Positions 4,274 through 6,283 of a stretch of DNA of 6,283 nucleotides are shown here, piece after piece. Under the pieces are notes generated by a model. That model was not told the origin of the DNA and made no database searches. It saw only the letters and a list, made by a program, of their open reading frames with translations. The stretch comes from CAYTGG01 sp964581415 (lineage in GTDB: Archaea > Nanobdellota > Nanobdellia > Pacearchaeales > GW2011-AR1). How positions within the stretch are numbered: position 1 is the stretch's first letter; each line of letters begins with the position of its first letter. The position numbers and the translations under genes are program-made. The stretch lies in assembly GCA_964581415.1 (NCBI GenBank), contig CAZOOJ010000031.1, forward strand, positions 1 through 6,283. Direction: 5' to 3'.

Positions 4274-6283
4274 TCATTCATATTTAATTTCAAAAGGTTT
4301 TGCAATTATACTGCATTCATTAGGCATTGGACAATTTCCATATGCATCCTGACATTTTATGTAATAATTTACATCTAAATTCCATTCTGTAAAATGAGCA
4401 AAATTATCCAAAGTTGAGAAAGAAATTCCATCCTCAAATAAATAATCACATCCACTAGTATCATAAACACATTCTGATTCCTCATTTGTTATTAGTTTTA
4501 GATAGTTTTCTTCCTGATATATTCTTACAACAATCGGAGCATTTTCATCTGTTTCAACTTTAAATTCTGTTTTTTTTGTATCTGAATTTCCTCCTAAATC
4601 AACACATTTCACAAAACATTCATAAGTTCCTTCTCCTAAATTAAGCTTTTGAGAATGAGAATGTGAACTGCTTTCATTTTCATAATAAAATGCTGTATAG
4701 CTTCCTTCTTCAGAACTTCCACCTTCCTTATAACAAGATTCACTATAATAACAAGTTGAATCTCCTTCTTTATATCCTGCAGAAGTTTCTACTTCCAGTT
4801 TAATTTCTACTATCTCTGTTGAATCTTTTATTGTTCCATTTGGTTTTATAGAATTTATGTATAAAGGTCTTGTTCCAATTAAAGTAAAAGGATACGATTC
4901 TGAATTTACATTTCTATCTTGTTCTGGAGACTTTGGTTTATCTTTGCATCTGAAATAAAATTTGTTTTCTTGTTTGTCTTTTAATCCTGTAAGTGTTGTT
5001 TTACATTCATAAACCATCTGCGCATTCATTTCTCTTATAGAAGAAGAACAGGAAAAATCATTTTCCATGTTTTCATAATCTTGGTCAGTTTTACTCCATC
5101 TGCATTGTGCTGGCTCATTGACATATACTATAAAGTTTTCTAATGTTGATTGATTATAAGCTATTGGCATTCCATCTAATACATTTGTTGTTATTATTAA
5201 TGGAGGAGTTGTGTCTGGTCCTTCTTCTATACAGAATTTAAATACAAAGTTTCCAATGTTTTTATTTCCGTTTTTATCCTGACATCTTACATACATTCCA
5301 AATTCTCCATTATTTCTTAATGTCAAATTTTCTGCTTCAGCATTTTCTTTTCCTGGAAAGTTCATTATTTCGCTGTGATTATATTTAAATAAAGAAGTTC
5401 CTCCAAAATTATAGTTCATATTCTCAAAAGAATCTTTTCTTATATAATCTATTCTGCATTGTGCTGGTTCATTAACAGTTATTCCAAAACTCAAAGGAGA
5501 GAAAGCTTTTAAACATCCGTCTGAAGTTTCAGTATTTACTATCTTTACACCTCTGTCAGGAGGAGATATTGTATTGTCTGGTTTATAATCATAACCTACT
5601 GTAAGAACTTCTTTCCATGGAGTTATTATTGGAACTTCAACATCATCTCTATTCACCCATGCACATTTTTCTTCTCCTGTTCCTTTATTTAATAACTGAC
5701 ATGATTGTCCTAAACTTATACATTGATATTCAGAGCAAGGCAAAATTCCCTGTTTGTTACATTCTTCACAGTATTCTCCGCCTGTTGGAGCCTGCCATGA
5801 TTCACATGAAAATGTAATGTTCTTTGTACTAATTTCTTCATATGTTTTATAATACACCCATATTAGCATTCCAATTCCAATAGCTCCTGCTTGCCATCCT
5901 TTAAGCCCTTCTCCAATTTTAAGCCATCCATCTTCTCCAAGTAGTTTATAAGCACTTCTTCCTGCAAAAAATCCTATTGATGCAGCTTTTGCATATGAAT
6001 CTAATTTTTTATCATCATCTTCTCCAAGAAACTCACCAAGCATTTTTATTCCATAATATATTTCAAGAGCATGTGCTGCTGATTGAAGAATTCCTGATGC
6101 TGAGTAACCAAGTCCTGATGCTCCTGTTTCACTAGGAAGAGCATCTCTCCATTTTTTAGCTGCTTCATCCCACACTTTCCCTTTAGGTGCTGTTGAGCCT
6201 GGAAATAGCCAATTAATTGCTTGACCAGCATATCCATGAGCAGGTGTTGGTGTTTCTGAATTTTTGTTAGTATTAGTGCCTGG
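4274..6283 (-). CDS. Large cysteine-rich surface protein with Ig-like repeats, C-terminal part (start outside window)
   Basis: The frame is open from the stop at 4274 to the window edge, giving 669 visible residues. Residue numbers here count from the edge. A GTG at 6175 is internal: the frame upstream continues as normal protein sequence. Residues 1-129 are Gly/Ala-rich and partly helical without cysteine. A membrane segment lies at about 130-145 (AIGIGMLIWVYY). Then come a cysteine-rich module (seven Cys, 160-207, including YCEEC), and repeats pairing NEPAQC (271-276, 389-394) or a variant (599-606) with Y/F-x-x-C-x-D-x-x-GN (331-340, about 444-448, 554-566, 640-650). DTTPP at 357 marks an Ig-like domain border. 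All 24 cysteines and six N-glycosylation sequons follow the membrane segment, so the C-terminal part is probably outside the cell. I recall this family as conserved but uncharacterised in DPANN archaea. It is likely a surface scaffold or adhesin working with the pilin-like neighbours. Confidence 0.8.
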   Translation of the reverse strand, partial: PGTNTNKNSETPTPAHGYAGQAINWLFPGSTAPKGKVWDEAAKKWRDALPSETGASGLGYSASGILQSAAHALEIYYGIKMLGEFLGEDDDKKLDSYAKAASIGFFAGRSAYKLLGEDGWLKIGEGLKGWQAGAIGIGMLIWVYYKTYEEISTKNITFSCESWQAPTGGEYCEECNKQGILPCSEYQCISLGQSCQLLNKGTGEEKCAWVNRDDVEVPIITPWKEVLTVGYDYKPDNTISPPDRGVKIVNTETSDGCLKAFSPLSFGITVNEPAQCRIDYIRKDSFENMNYNFGGTSLFKYNHSEIMNFPGKENAEAENLTLRNNGEFGMYVRCQDKNGNKNIGNFVFKFCIEEGPDTTPPLIITTNVLDGMPIAYNQSTLENFIVYVNEPAQCRWSKTDQDYENMENDFSCSSSIREMNAQMVYECKTTLTGLKDKQENKFYFRCKDKPKSPEQDRNVNSESYPFTLIGTRPLYINSIKPNGTIKDSTEIVEIKLEVETSAGYKEGDSTCYYSESCYKEGGSSEEGSYTAFYYENESSSHSHSQKLNLGEGTYECFVKCVDLGGNSDTKKTEFKVETDENAPIVVRIYQEENYLKLITNEESECVYDTSGCDYLFEDGISFSTLDNFAHFTEWNLDVNYYIKCQDAYGNCPMPNECSIIAKPFEIKYE
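5101..5477 (-). repeat. Duplicated 23-base segment encoding NEPAQC
   Basis: Positions 5101-5123 and 5455-5477 agree at 21 of 23 bases. Both encode the VNEPAQCR core of consecutive Ig-like repeats in the large surface protein. DNA this similar between otherwise divergent repeats suggests strong constraint on the motif or occasional recombination between repeats. Confidence 0.65.

Noticed and set aside
5617..5817. Plus-strand open frame of 66 codons inside the large gene
   Set aside because: It lies antisense to strongly protein-like sequence with conserved cysteine motifs, and has no ribosome site or recognisable domain.
6046..6237. Minus-strand open frame of 63 codons in another frame of the large gene
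   Set aside because: It overlaps the convincing large-protein frame and its translation is low-complexity (Q, H, M rich), so it is a shadow.

Overview
This strongly AT-rich window looks like a piece of a DPANN-type archaeon, probably the Woesearchaeota/Pacearchaeota group. That is an inference from protein content. The first gene has the N-terminus of an archaeal S-layer protein, there is an archaeal HVO_A0114-like winged-helix regulator, three promoters have archaeal TATA boxes at leaderless spacing, and four small proteins have archaeal prepilin-like N-termini. No rRNA, tRNA, CRISPR array, transposase or insertion sequence was seen.

Layout. Positions 1-173 (minus) hold the start of an S-layer protein gene that runs off the left edge. 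Positions 174-530 are a divergent control region with a strong Shine-Dalgarno, TATA candidates and a hairpin on the S-layer side, and a cluster of palindromes just before the regulator. Positions 531-881 (plus) encode the winged-helix regulator. It converges, across about 150 non-coding bases, on a long minus-strand block filling the rest of the window.

In order of transcription, that block is: a very large secreted or membrane protein (4274-6283, start outside the window) with cysteine-rich, Ig-like repeats; a 505-base non-coding gap; a 171-residue single-membrane-segment protein with its own leaderless promoter (3253-3768); a 193-base gap; and a compact three-gene operon (3059 down to 1029) of 311-, 194- and 168-residue single-membrane-segment proteins separated by 1 and 2 bases, also with a leaderless promoter.

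The five minus-strand proteins appear to form one system. Each has one clear membrane segment, and every cysteine lies on its C-terminal side. Cysteine counts are even in all five (24, 2, 10, 6, 4), as expected for disulfide-bonded domains outside the cell. The four small proteins begin with a basic stretch and a G/S-Q-like junction followed by a hydrophobic helix, as in archaeal type IV prepilins (class III signals). I recall similar gene sets in other DPANN genomes but know of no assigned function. The best reading is an undescribed cell-surface assembly, pilus-like or adhesin-like, next to the S-layer gene. No assembly ATPase, platform protein or prepilin peptidase lies in this window.
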